From Streptomyces sp. NBC_00287 (GTDB lineage: Bacteria > Actinomycetota > Actinomycetes > Streptomycetales > Streptomycetaceae): a stretch of DNA of 64,000 nt. Shown here in pieces: positions 31,474 through 40,925 of this stretch (positions are counted from its first letter, which is position 1; every line of letters begins with the position of its first letter). The position numbers were made by a program, and so were the translations under genes. The stretch lies in assembly GCF_036173105.1 (NCBI RefSeq), contig NZ_CP108053.1, positions 5,704,001 to 5,768,000 of the forward strand, written 5' to 3'. The notes under the pieces were generated by a model. The model was not told where the DNA came from and made no database searches. It was given only the letters and a program-made list of their open reading frames with translations.

Positions 31474-33387
31474 ATGTCGGAGGCGGAGCGGGCGGGAGCA
31501 TCCCGGCAGGACAACAGCGGTCGTCTCCTCGCCGGGCGGTACCGGCTGGGAGATGTGCTGGGCCGCGGCGGCATGGGCACGGTGTGGCGGGCCGAGGACG
31601 AGACCCTGGGCCGGACGGTCGCCGTGAAGGAGCTGCGGTTCCCCTCGAACATCGACGAGGAGGAGAAGCGCCGGCTGATCACGCGGACGCTGCGCGAGGC
31701 CAAGGCCATCGCGCGGATCCGTAACAACAGCGCGGTGACGGTCTTCGACGTGGTCGACGAGGACGACCGGCCGTGGATCGTGATGGAGCTCGTCGAGGGC
31801 AAGTCGCTCGCCGAGGCCATCCGGGAGGACGGCCTGCTGGAGCCCAGGCGTGCGGCGGAGGTCGGGCTCGCGGTGCTCGACGTGCTGCGCTCGGCCCACC
31901 GCGAGGGCATCCTGCACCGGGATGTGAAGCCATCGAACGTGCTGATCGCCGAGGACGGCCGGGTCGTGCTCACCGACTTCGGTATCGCCCAGGTCGAGGG
32001 CGACCCGTCCATCACCTCCACCGGCATGCTCGTCGGCGCGCCCTCCTACATCTCCCCGGAGCGTGCCCGCGGGCACAAGCCGGGACCGGCGGCCGACCTG
32101 TGGTCGCTCGGCGGGCTGCTGTACGCCTCGGTCGAGGGTGTGCCGCCGTACGACAAGGGCTCCGCGATCGCGACGCTCACCGCGGTGATGACCGAGCCGT
32201 TGGAGGAGCCGAACAACGCCGGGCCGCTGAAGGACGTCATCTACGGGCTGCTCACCAAGGACCCGGCGCAGCGGCTCGACGACGCCGGGGCGCGTTCGAT
32301 GCTGAACGAGGTCATCCACGCGCCCGAGCGCAGTGCCGCCGAGCCGGAGGCGCAGGACGCGACGAAGGTCGTGCCGCTGCCGGCTCAGCCCGACGCGCCT
32401 GCGGAGGCCGGGGAGCGGTTGCGGGGGGCGCTGCGTTCCGTGCGTAAGGCCGCCGTCTCGGCAGGGGCCGGGGCTGCGGCCGCCTCTCGGGCCAAGTCGG
32501 GTGGTGAGACGGCGGCTTCGGACTCGGGCAGTGCCGGTGCCGAGCAGCGGAGTGCGTCTGCGGGGAACGGGCAGTCGGGCGGGCGTAGTTCTGGGTGGCC
32601 CGTGATGACGCCGCCGGATCTGCCGCCTCGGCCGGTGCCCAGGGCGCCGCTGACCGATGTGGTGCCGCGGCGGACCTTGGTGATTATCGCCGTGGTCGTG
32701 GTGCTGGCTGTCATCGGTGCCGTGCTGGCGTACGCCTTCAGTGGGGACGACTCCAAGGACTCGGCGAGCGGTGGTGGCGCCAAGGCGTCGACCAAGGCGA
32801 GCGCGAGCGCCGATACCAAGGAGGACGAGAGCGGCGGGGCTCAGCCGGACGGGCAGGCGAGTCAGTCGGCGACGACCGGATCGACGCCGAGTGCCGGTGC
32901 GAGCGCATCCGCCGGCGGTGATACGGGCACGGGCGGTTCGTCCGGCGACGACAGGGGTGTGGCGTCAACCCATCAGGGCAGCCAGGGGTATTCCATCGGG
33001 CTGCCCAAGGGGTGGAAATACCAGTCGACGGGGATCGCGGGTGATCGGTTCACCGGGCCCAACGGGCAGAAGCTGCTCATCGGTTGGACCACCACGCCCA
33101 AGGACGACCCCGTCGCCGACTGGAAGAACCAAGAGGGCGCCATGCAGCGCTCCCAGTACCAGCGGATCCGAATAGAGGCGGTGGGCTACCGGGGCTGGAA
33201 CACGGCCGACTGGGAGTTCACCTATGTCGAGAGCGGCACGAAATACCGGAGCATCGACCGTGGGTTCGTCGTCGATGACGATCTCGGATATGGGCTGATG
33301 TACACGGCGAAAGCCGCCAATTGGGGCAGTGAGCTGCGTAAGGACACATGGCGGACGCTGACGAAGTCCTTCGAACCGAAGTCGTGA
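31474..33387 (+). CDS. transmembrane Ser/Thr protein kinase 1 of the array
   Basis: A 637-residue Hanks-type kinase. Gly-loop GRGGMGTVW (about residue 30), ATP Lys in VAVKEL, catalytic loop LHRDVKPSN, DFG in LTDFGIAQ and SPE are intact, so it should be active. A Ser/Ala/Gly-rich linker leads to a membrane helix near residues 400-425 (LVIIAVVVVLAVIGAVLAYAF). The outer part has a Ser/Thr/Gly-rich stalk and a C-terminal domain of about 130 residues starting GYSIGLPKGWKYQS, related to those of neighbouring kinases. ATG at 31474 has GAGGGG; earlier in-frame starts at 31426 and 31462 are possible. First of six adjacent kinase-type genes. Confidence 0.93.
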   Translation: MSEAERAGASRQDNSGRLLAGRYRLGDVLGRGGMGTVWRAEDETLGRTVAVKELRFPSNIDEEEKRRLITRTLREAKAIARIRNNSAVTVFDVVDEDDRPWIVMELVEGKSLAEAIREDGLLEPRRAAEVGLAVLDVLRSAHREGILHRDVKPSNVLIAEDGRVVLTDFGIAQVEGDPSITSTGMLVGAPSYISPERARGHKPGPAADLWSLGGLLYASVEGVPPYDKGSAIATLTAVMTEPLEEPNNAGPLKDVIYGLLTKDPAQRLDDAGARSMLNEVIHAPERSAAEPEAQDATKVVPLPAQPDAPAEAGERLRGALRSVRKAAVSAGAGAAAASRAKSGGETAASDSGSAGAEQRSASAGNGQSGGRSSGWPVMTPPDLPPRPVPRAPLTDVVPRRTLVIIAVVVVLAVIGAVLAYAFSGDDSKDSASGGGAKASTKASASADTKEDESGGAQPDGQASQSATTGSTPSAGASASAGGDTGTGGSSGDDRGVASTHQGSQGYSIGLPKGWKYQSTGIAGDRFTGPNGQKLLIGWTTTPKDDPVADWKNQEGAMQRSQYQRIRIEAVGYRGWNTADWEFTYVESGTKYRSIDRGFVVDDDLGYGLMYTAKAANWGSELRKDTWRTLTKSFEPKS

Positions 33388-33562
33388 TCCACCGCGTGTA
33401 CTGAGTGGTCACGGTTTGGTGCGTGAGATCTGGCATCCCCTCTTTGTGGGTTGCCTACGGCACGTATCGTGAGTGCTTGCGGACCGTACGCATCCAGGTA
33501 GGTATGCACAACGGCACGCAAGGCGAACGGAATTGACCAACCGGGCGGCCGGGGGAGGCGTC

Positions 33563-36220
33563 GTGGAGGACTATGCGGGTCGGGTGCTCGCCGACCGCTA
33601 CCGCCTGCCGCTGCCGCCGTCCGACGAGTACGAACTCACCGAGACCCGCGCCTTCGACACCTACAGCGGACAGGAAGTCCTGGTCAGGCAGGTGCCGTTG
33701 CCGGAGGTCGTCGAGGCGGAGGTGCTCGACGACCAGGGGCTGCCCGACGGTTTCACCGCGCGTGAGCGGGGTGCGGTGCGGCGGCCCGCGGCGCGTGGCA
33801 GTACCCGGCGGCCCAGCGATCCGGCCGTGCGGCGGGCGGTGGAGGCCGCGCAGGCGGCGGCCCGGATTCCGGACCATCCCCGGCTGGACCAGGTCTTCGA
33901 TGTGTTCGCCGAGGGCGGTTCGCTGTGGATCGTCAGCGAGTTGGTGTCGGCGCGACCGTTGGCCGCGCTGCTCGCCGAGAAGCCGCTGACGCCGTACCGG
34001 GCGGCCGAGGTCGCCTCCGATGTGCTGATGGCGCTGCGGGTGCTGCATGCGCACGGCTGGGTGCACCGGAACATCACGGCACGGACCGTGCTCGTCTGCG
34101 AGGACGGACGGGTGATGCTGACCGGGCTGGCCGTCGGGGCCGCGGAAGAGGCGCTGTGCGGGTACGACCCGGTGCCGGCGGACGATGACGAGAGCGGCGC
34201 GGGCTTCAGCGGGCACGGCGGTGCCCCCGGCGGTCCGGGTGGTCCGGGTGGTCCGGGTGGCCCCGGTGGTCCCGTCTCCGTCGAGGTGGACCCCGAGGCC
34301 GCACGGCGGGCCGCGATCGAGGCCCGGGAGGCCGGAGGGCTGCCCCCGATCGCCGAAGCGGGCGGCAACACGAACCCGGGCGGCGGTGGAGCCGGTACGC
34401 CGGCGCCACGGGCCGTGGAGGCCGGCGGGGACATCCGGGCGGCGCGCGCCGGAGCGATCGCCGCGTACCGGGCGGGGGCACGGGCCGCGGCCCGGGTGCA
34501 GGAGGCCCAGAACGGCCGAGCGGCCCTGCCGGGTGCGCGTCCGGCCCCCGAGGCCAACGGTGCGGGCCAATCGCCGTATCCCTCGGCAAGCGGCGCGGCG
34601 CCATCGTCGTATCCCTTGGCCAATGGCTCGGCGCAGCCGCCGTACCCCTCGGCCAACGGTGGCCAGCAGTCCAGCCCGGCCGCAGGCCCCCCGGGACAGA
34701 TCGCCGACCCGTACGGCGTGCGCGCCGGGTCCTGGCACGGTGCCGCGCCTCGCGCCGGGGCCGGTGGCGTCCTGCCGGAGGCCGGTGAACGGCAGACGGG
34801 CCAGGCCGGACCTGGTCGTACCGCGCTGCCCCCGGGCGGGGCCGGCGCCGGATTCGTACCCCACCCCACCGCGCCCGCCGGTGCCCCAGCCTCCGTCCCC
34901 GCCGCCCCACCCCCCAGCCGCTGGGACGACCTCGCCGCCACCGCCCCCGTCCGCCGCGGCCCCGCCACCGCCCTCGCCGCAGAGCGCGCCCGACAGGCGC
35001 GGATGGCCGTCGTCGGTCCCGTCACCGAGCGGTGGGCGCCCGAACAGGCCGGGCCTGTGCATGAGAACTGGCAGTTGGCGGCGCCGATCGGGCCCGCGAC
35101 CGACCTGTGGGCGCTCGGGGCGCTGCTGTTCCGGTCCGTGCAGGGGCATGCGCCGTATCCTGAGGAGTCGACCGCCGAGCTCGTGCAGATGGTGTGTGCC
35201 GAGCCGCCCGCCTTCGCTGAGGAGTGCGGGCCGCTCAGGCCGGTCGTCGAGTCGTTGCTGCGGCAGGACCCCACCGAGCGGCTCGACTTCGAGGAGCTGC
35301 GCGGCTGGCTGCGTTCCCTCGTGCGGTCCGCGCCCGAGCCGGAGGCCGGGGCGCATGTCGTCGCCGCGCCGCCCGCCGACGCCAGCCGGCTGCCGGTGGT
35401 GCGCCGCAGGGGCGAGCTGGTGCGCAGACGGCGCGCCGGGCTGCCCGCGCACCACGGACGGCACAAGCGGGCCCGGCAGGAGGCAAGTTCGCCGCGCCGC
35501 CTCGGCCGTACCCTGCTCGTGCTGATCCTGCTGCTGATGGCCGGGGCCATCGCGTACGCCATGCTCTTCATGCCCAAGGCCGACACCGGCGGCGCCGACG
35601 ACACCGACCGGACCGGCGCCACGGGTGAGGTCAGCCAGGCGCCCGAGGCCAGCAGTGAGCCCCGGCCCGACCAGACCTCGCCCGCCGAGGAGCCCGAGAA
35701 GCCCGGCGGGAACAGCCCCTCGGAGTCCGCCGGTTCGACCGGGTCGCAGACCACGGGCCCCGATGTCGCCGACGGCTTCGCCCTCCGCGCGGACGACGAG
35801 GGGTTCCGAGTCGCCGTCGCCAATGGGTGGGACCGTACGGGGAAGAACGGTCGCGGGCAGGTCGTGTACGCGCACGGCGACTTCGAGCTGATCGTCGTAC
35901 CGGGAAGGGACACCGCCGACGAGTTCGGCGACGACCCGATGGCGTACCAGCGCGAGGACGAGCCCGAGCTCCAGCCGTACCGGGACTCCAGCTGGGCCAC
36001 CTCCACCGGTCTGAAGACCATCGAGGTGGGCGGGCGGACCATGGCCGAGGGCCAGTTCACCTGGACCGATGACGCGGGGCGCGAGCGGTTCGTACGCAAT
36101 CTCGCGATCCTGATCGGCGACCGGTACCACGTGGTGCAGGTGCGTGGTCCGGAGGCGGAGCGGGACGAGGTGACGCGGCTGTTCGAGCAGGCGTCGGCCA
36201 CCTATCAGGTCACCGGCTGA
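33563..36220 (+). CDS. transmembrane pseudokinase with long insertion
   Basis: An 885-residue protein with a kinase-like fold that has lost catalysis: no glycine loop, the ATP Lys is replaced (VLVRQVPLP), the catalytic loop reads WVHRNITARTVLV (Asp to Asn) and DFG reads LTGLAV. About 260 Pro/Gly/Ala-rich residues (roughly 205-465) are inserted where the activation segment should be; the C-lobe then resumes (RWAPEQAG, TDLWALGALLFRSVQG). A membrane helix lies near residues 650-670 and an extracytoplasmic domain (GFRVAVANGWDRTG onward) relates to those of the adjacent kinases. GTG at 33563 with GGGGAGG is preferred to a start at 33473. It probably scaffolds or binds phosphopeptides. Confidence 0.9.
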   Translation: MEDYAGRVLADRYRLPLPPSDEYELTETRAFDTYSGQEVLVRQVPLPEVVEAEVLDDQGLPDGFTARERGAVRRPAARGSTRRPSDPAVRRAVEAAQAAARIPDHPRLDQVFDVFAEGGSLWIVSELVSARPLAALLAEKPLTPYRAAEVASDVLMALRVLHAHGWVHRNITARTVLVCEDGRVMLTGLAVGAAEEALCGYDPVPADDDESGAGFSGHGGAPGGPGGPGGPGGPGGPVSVEVDPEAARRAAIEAREAGGLPPIAEAGGNTNPGGGGAGTPAPRAVEAGGDIRAARAGAIAAYRAGARAAARVQEAQNGRAALPGARPAPEANGAGQSPYPSASGAAPSSYPLANGSAQPPYPSANGGQQSSPAAGPPGQIADPYGVRAGSWHGAAPRAGAGGVLPEAGERQTGQAGPGRTALPPGGAGAGFVPHPTAPAGAPASVPAAPPPSRWDDLAATAPVRRGPATALAAERARQARMAVVGPVTERWAPEQAGPVHENWQLAAPIGPATDLWALGALLFRSVQGHAPYPEESTAELVQMVCAEPPAFAEECGPLRPVVESLLRQDPTERLDFEELRGWLRSLVRSAPEPEAGAHVVAAPPADASRLPVVRRRGELVRRRRAGLPAHHGRHKRARQEASSPRRLGRTLLVLILLLMAGAIAYAMLFMPKADTGGADDTDRTGATGEVSQAPEASSEPRPDQTSPAEEPEKPGGNSPSESAGSTGSQTTGPDVADGFALRADDEGFRVAVANGWDRTGKNGRGQVVYAHGDFELIVVPGRDTADEFGDDPMAYQREDEPELQPYRDSSWATSTGLKTIEVGGRTMAEGQFTWTDDAGRERFVRNLAILIGDRYHVVQVRGPEAERDEVTRLFEQASATYQVTG
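34232..34273. repeat. 9-base tandem repeat coding GlyGlyPro
   Basis: GGTCCGGGT repeats about 4.7 times (last copies diverged), encoding a Gly-Gly-Pro run in the disordered insertion of the pseudokinase. Such a repeat can expand or contract in frame. Confidence 0.85.
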
Positions 36221-36340
36221 TCCACACCCCGGACTCTGGGTGACGGCAACCGTCACAGTGCTGTCTCTGTGCCACCCCGCTTGTTCCCTGCACGCGACCC
36301 GGTCCCTAACCTGACCCTGTCAAGAGCATTGCGGGGCAAC

Positions 36341-37948
36341 GTGAATCAGATGCAGGGCCAGCTCCTCGCGGGGCGCTACCGGCTAGCCGACGCCATCGGC
36401 AGCGGCGGTATGGGCCGGGTGTGGCGTGCGCACGACGAGGTGCTGCACCGGGCCGTCGCGATCAAGGAGTTGACCGCCGCGCACTTCGTCTCCGAGAGCG
36501 ACCAGGAACGGCTCCTCGCCCGCACTCGGGCGGAGGCCAGGGCAGCGGCGCGGATCAACCACTCCGCGGTCGTCACCGTGCATGACGTGCTCGATCACGA
36601 CGCCCGACCGTGGATCGTGATGGAGCTGGTCGAGGGCCACTCGCTGGCCGACGCGGTCAAGGAGCGCGGCCGGGTCGAGCCGCGCGAGGCCGCCAGGATC
36701 GGCCTGTGGGTGCTGCGCGCCCTGCGCGCCGCGCACTCCGCGGGCGTCCTGCACCGCGACGTCAAGCCCGGCAATGTCCTCCTCGGCGACGACGGCCGCG
36801 TCCTGCTCACCGACTTCGGCATCGCCCAGATCGAGGGCGACACCACCATCACGCGCACCGGAGAGGTCGTCGGCTCCGTCGACTATCTCGCCCCGGAACG
36901 CATCCGCGGCCACGATCCGGGCCCGGCGTCCGACCTGTGGGCCCTCGGCGCCACCCTGTACACGGCGGTGGAGGGCCGCTCGCCGTTCCGCCGCACCTCC
37001 CCCCTGACGACCATGCAGGCGGTCGTCGAGGAGGAGGCCGCGGAGCCCGCGTACGCCGGTCCGCTCGGCCCCGTCATCGCCGCGCTGCTGCACAAGGACC
37101 CCGCCGTACGCCCGGACGTGGCCGCGGCCGAGCTGATGCTCGCCGAGGCGGCGGAGGGACGGCGGCCGAGCGCGGCGCAGATGTACGTGCCGACACAGCA
37201 TGCGTACCAGCACGTGCTGCCCGAGACGCCCACGGCACCGGAGCCGGCCGCGGCCACGCCGTATCCGCGGACGCCCGGCCCGTACGCCCCAGCCGCCGCC
37301 CCGCCGAAGCGCCGTCGGCTGCGCACGCTCGCTCTCGTCGTCGTCCTCGCGGCGCTGGTCGGCGGCGGCACGGTCGTGGCCCTCCAGAAGTGGGACGAGG
37401 GACGGCAGACCGAGCAGACGTCCACGTCGCCGAGCCCGACGCCGACAGCCGAGAAGACCCCGGAGAGCACCGGCACCGTCCCCGCCGGCTGGGAATCCGT
37501 CGACGACCCCCTGGGTTTCAGCCTCTCCCTGCCCAAGGGCTGGCAGCGCAGCGTGTTCAGCGACGAGGACGGCCTTCAGCAGATCGACTACTCGCCCGAC
37601 GGCGGCCGGCACCTTCTGCGTATCGCCGTGGACAGCTCACCGGACATCGACGACTCGTACGTGCACCAGGTCGACCTGGACAAGCAGTTGAGCGAGCGGC
37701 TGGTGGACTACACGCAGGTCAGCCTGGAGCGCAAGGTCTACCGCGACCGGCAGGGCTCGCGGCTGGAGTACACCTGGACCGCGCTGCCGAAGGACACGGC
37801 CTACCCGGGGCCGTACCGGGCCGTCGACCAGATGTACATGGCCCGCAGTGGCGTCGAGTACGCCCTCTACATGGCCGCCCCGGTGGGCGAATGGGCCACC
37901 GCGGAGCAGCGGTTCGAGACCGTGCTGAAGAGCTGGCGCGAGGGCTGA
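36341..37948 (+). CDS. transmembrane Ser/Thr protein kinase 3 of the array
   Basis: A 535-residue active-type kinase: GSGGMGRVW, VAIKEL, LHRDVKPGN, LTDFGIAQIEG and APE are intact. A Pro/Ala-rich juxtamembrane part leads to a helix at about residues 327-347 (LALVVVLAALVGGGTVVAL). The outer region has a Thr/Ser/Pro stalk and a C-terminal domain beginning GFSLSLPKGWQRS, similar in outline to kinase 1. Start uncertain: GTG 36341 (MNQMQGQLL) or ATG 36350; neither has a strong ribosome-binding site. The spacing from the pseudokinase is 120 bases and to the next kinase 69. Confidence 0.92.
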   Translation: MNQMQGQLLAGRYRLADAIGSGGMGRVWRAHDEVLHRAVAIKELTAAHFVSESDQERLLARTRAEARAAARINHSAVVTVHDVLDHDARPWIVMELVEGHSLADAVKERGRVEPREAARIGLWVLRALRAAHSAGVLHRDVKPGNVLLGDDGRVLLTDFGIAQIEGDTTITRTGEVVGSVDYLAPERIRGHDPGPASDLWALGATLYTAVEGRSPFRRTSPLTTMQAVVEEEAAEPAYAGPLGPVIAALLHKDPAVRPDVAAAELMLAEAAEGRRPSAAQMYVPTQHAYQHVLPETPTAPEPAAATPYPRTPGPYAPAAAPPKRRRLRTLALVVVLAALVGGGTVVALQKWDEGRQTEQTSTSPSPTPTAEKTPESTGTVPAGWESVDDPLGFSLSLPKGWQRSVFSDEDGLQQIDYSPDGGRHLLRIAVDSSPDIDDSYVHQVDLDKQLSERLVDYTQVSLERKVYRDRQGSRLEYTWTALPKDTAYPGPYRAVDQMYMARSGVEYALYMAAPVGEWATAEQRFETVLKSWREG

Positions 37949-38017
37949 CGGCCCGAGACGCCTTTTGGCCGGTCGGCGATCCGGAGAACGCCGCTCCGGT
38001 GCCGCATCATGGGGCGC

Positions 38018-39112
38018 ATGGGGACCGAGAGCGACAGTTTCCGTGTCATCGCGGGCCGTTACCGTCTGGAGGCCCGGATCGGCCGCGGCGGCATGGGCGT
38101 CGTGTGGCGCGCCACCGACCAACTGCTCGGCCGAAGTGTGGCGGTGAAGGAGTTCCCCTTCGACGGGACCGAGTTGCTCTCCCCGGCGGATCTCCGGCGG
38201 CGTCGCGAGCGGACCCTCCGCGAGGCCCGCGCGGTCGCGCGGCTGCGGCATCCGCACATCATCGTCGTGCACGACGTCGTGGAGCACGCCGAACGGCCAT
38301 ACATCGTCATGGAGTTGATCGACGGCGGCTCTCTCGCCGACCGGATCGTCACGCACGGCCCCGTCGACGCCGTCGAGGCTGCCAGGATCGGCGCCGATCT
38401 GCTGAGCGCGCTGCGGACCGCGCACGCGGCCGGTGTGCTGCACCGTGACATCAAGCCCGCGAACGTCCTCATCGACGCCGGCACCGGCCGTGTCGTGCTC
38501 ACCGACTTCGGGATCGCCCAGGTCGCGGGGGCCAGCACCCTCACCGAGACCGGCACCTTCGTGGGCTCACCCGAGTACACCGCGCCCGAACGGATGTCCG
38601 GCGCCAGGACCGGGCCCGCCTCCGACCTGTGGTCGGTGGGCGCGCTGCTGTGCACGGCCGTCAGCGGTGAATCGCCGTTCCGGCGCGACTCGTTGGGTGG
38701 CATCCTGCACGCGGTCGTCTTCGACGAGATACGGCCGCCCCCGCAGGCCGCGCCTCTGCTGCCCGTCGTACAAGGGCTGCTGGAGCGCGATCCGTTACGG
38801 CGTCTCGAGGCGGCGCGGGCCGAGCGGATGTTGCGGGACTTCCTGGCTACCGGGCGCCCCCCGGGACCGGCGCCGGTCCCGTCGGTCTGGCGGTCCCCGC
38901 GGGGCGTGCTGGTGAGCGTGCTGCTGGTCGCCGCGGTGGCGGGCGCCGGGGTGTCGGCGGTGGCGATGCTGGTGAACGGGGAGAGCGGCGGAAACGTTCC
39001 GTCACCGCCGAGTTCGAGTTCCAGTCCGGCGACTTCGGCGAGTACGTCCCGCTCTCCCTCGGTGACCCCATCACCGTCGCTGTCCCCGCGCACGTACATA
39101 AATGGGAGATAA
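38018..39112 (+). CDS. Ser/Thr protein kinase 4 of the array, minimal extracytoplasmic part
   Basis: A 364-residue kinase with intact GRGGMGVVW, VAVKEF, LHRDIKPAN and LTDFGIAQVAG. A membrane helix lies at about residues 295-318 (VLVSVLLVAAVAGAGVSAVAML). Only about 45 Ser/Thr/Pro-rich residues follow, so it lacks the outer domain of its neighbours. No remnant of that domain is found in the 69 bases before the next gene, so this is a compact kinase rather than a frameshifted one. ATG at 38018 is chosen; ATG 38009 is equally possible. Confidence 0.9.
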   Translation: MGTESDSFRVIAGRYRLEARIGRGGMGVVWRATDQLLGRSVAVKEFPFDGTELLSPADLRRRRERTLREARAVARLRHPHIIVVHDVVEHAERPYIVMELIDGGSLADRIVTHGPVDAVEAARIGADLLSALRTAHAAGVLHRDIKPANVLIDAGTGRVVLTDFGIAQVAGASTLTETGTFVGSPEYTAPERMSGARTGPASDLWSVGALLCTAVSGESPFRRDSLGGILHAVVFDEIRPPPQAAPLLPVVQGLLERDPLRRLEAARAERMLRDFLATGRPPGPAPVPSVWRSPRGVLVSVLLVAAVAGAGVSAVAMLVNGESGGNVPSPPSSSSSPATSASTSRSPSVTPSPSLSPRTYINGR

Positions 39113-39181
39113 GACCCACCCCGAGTCACGGGTCTGTGACCGGACAGTGTTCGAAGTGGATTGCAGGGCCCTTGGCGCGAT

Positions 39182-40855
39182 ATGGATACACGCATGAGCA
39201 ACAACGGGGGAGCCCCTTACGGGTCCGACGAGCCAACCAGTTTTGGCCTGCAACCGCCGAGGCAGCAGGCGGCCGTGCCGCACCCGGACCATGTGCCGCA
39301 CCCGGGCAACCCGTACGCGGCGCCCACCCAGGTCGTCCCGCCGCAGCAGGCCGCCGCCGCCCAGGACCCCGGTGCCGGGCGGCTGATCGGGGGCCGGTAC
39401 CGGCTGTTGAGCAAGCTCGGGCACGGCGGTATGGGCACCGTATGGCGGGCCAAGGACGAGACCGTGGACCGCGAGGTGGCCGTCAAGGAGCCCCGCATCC
39501 CGGACCATCTTCCCGAACGTGAACGCGCCAACGCCTTCGAGCGGATGCGCCGCGAGGCCCGCGCCGCAGCCCGGCTCGACCACCCGGCTGTCGTGAATGT
39601 GCACGACGTTGCGGTCGTGGACGACCAGCCCTGGATCGTCATGGAGCTGGTGCAGGGCCGTTCCCTCGGCGATGTCCTCCAGGAGGGCACCCTCGGCGCC
39701 CGTGAGGCGGCCCGGGTCGGCCTCGAAGTGCTGGGCGCGCTGGAGGCCGCACACGCGGCGGGCATCCTGCACCGGGACGTGAAGCCGGACAATGTGCTGC
39801 TCGGCCGGCACGAGCGCGTCGTGCTCACCGACTTCGGTATCGCCCAGATCGAGGGCGAGACCAATCTGACCGACACCGGCGGCTTCGTCGGCTCGCCCGA
39901 GTACATCGCCCCCGAGCGGGTGCTGGGCCAGCGTCCGGGCCCCGCGAGCGACCTGTGGTCCCTCGGTGTGGTGCTGTACGCGGCGACGGAGGGCGTCTCG
40001 CCGTTCCGCCGCAGCAACACCCCGGCCACGCTCCAGTCCGTCCTCAACGCGACCCCGGCCGCGCCCGCCTCCGCGCAGGGCCCGCTTGCCGAGCTCATCA
40101 CCGGCCTGCTCCAGAAGGACCCGGCCCGCCGACCGGGCGCCGCGCAGACGCGGGCGCTGCTGGAGAAGGCGGCGAACCCGCCGGCGCCCGCGCCGACGCA
40201 GGTGGTCCAACTCGGGGGCACCGAAAGGGGCATCCGGCTCGGCGCCAAGTCGCTGACCGCGATCGGCGCGGCGTTCGTGGCGGTCGCGGTGGCTGCCGCG
40301 TACCTGGTGATCGCCGACCCGTTCGCGGGCGAGAAGACGGACTCCTGGAAGACGCAGGACCTCGGCACGAAGGTCGGGGCCACCATCAAGGTCCCCCAGG
40401 GCTTCAAGAAGCTCCCCGACGCGACCGACTCGGACGGGACCGTCGCGGCGTGGGCCGACCCCAGCGGGGTGGTGCGGATCACCGTCGACCGCGACGTGAA
40501 GAAGGACGACACGGACGGCGAGATCCCGGCCACCGCAAGCGAAAAGGCCTTCGCCGACTGGGAGATGCTCAAGGACGGCGAGTACACCTGGGACATCGCC
40601 GATTCCCCCGCGCCGAAGGGGAAGCCGAAGGAGACCACGTGGAAGGAGCGGGAGGCCGCCGAGAACACCGTCTTCTACACGACGACGAGCTCGACGGCCC
40701 CGCTCAAGCGTGAGGCTCGGGTGCTCTACTACCGGGCGGGCAACGGCGACATGTACCGGCTGTGGATCGACTACCCGGGCGAGGGCTACTTCACCGACGA
40801 GAGCCGCGAGATCGCCCGGACGACGATCGACAACTGGGAGATCCACAAGCCCTGA
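39182..40855 (+). CDS. transmembrane Ser/Thr protein kinase 5 of the array
   Basis: A 557-residue kinase with a Pro/Gln-rich N-terminal tail of about 65 residues before the kinase domain (GHGGMGTVW, VAVKEP, LHRDVKPDN, LTDFGIAQIEG, intact). Membrane helix at about 358-378 (LTAIGAAFVAVAVAAAYLVI). The outer domain (GATIKVPQGFKKLP onward, ending YFTDESREIARTTIDNWEI) is related to the others. Start may be ATG 39182 or ATG 39194; no clear ribosome-binding site. Confidence 0.92.
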   Translation: MDTRMSNNGGAPYGSDEPTSFGLQPPRQQAAVPHPDHVPHPGNPYAAPTQVVPPQQAAAAQDPGAGRLIGGRYRLLSKLGHGGMGTVWRAKDETVDREVAVKEPRIPDHLPERERANAFERMRREARAAARLDHPAVVNVHDVAVVDDQPWIVMELVQGRSLGDVLQEGTLGAREAARVGLEVLGALEAAHAAGILHRDVKPDNVLLGRHERVVLTDFGIAQIEGETNLTDTGGFVGSPEYIAPERVLGQRPGPASDLWSLGVVLYAATEGVSPFRRSNTPATLQSVLNATPAAPASAQGPLAELITGLLQKDPARRPGAAQTRALLEKAANPPAPAPTQVVQLGGTERGIRLGAKSLTAIGAAFVAVAVAAAYLVIADPFAGEKTDSWKTQDLGTKVGATIKVPQGFKKLPDATDSDGTVAAWADPSGVVRITVDRDVKKDDTDGEIPATASEKAFADWEMLKDGEYTWDIADSPAPKGKPKETTWKEREAAENTVFYTTTSSTAPLKREARVLYYRAGNGDMYRLWIDYPGEGYFTDESREIARTTIDNWEIHKP

Positions 40856-40925
40856 GCAAGCCCGTGAGCAAGCCCTGAAACCCCCCGCGTCGACAAGCAC
40901 CCGCCGCGCACGATAGGCATGGGGC

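Noticed and set aside
34232..34273. Possible CRISPR-like repeat
   Set aside because: Contiguous 9-base units without spacers, in frame in a Gly/Pro-rich coding region.
33455..36256. 933-codon and 846-codon open frames opposite the pseudokinase
   Set aside because: Both are shadows of the pseudokinase, whose membrane helix, C-lobe and ectodomain are recognisable on the plus strand.
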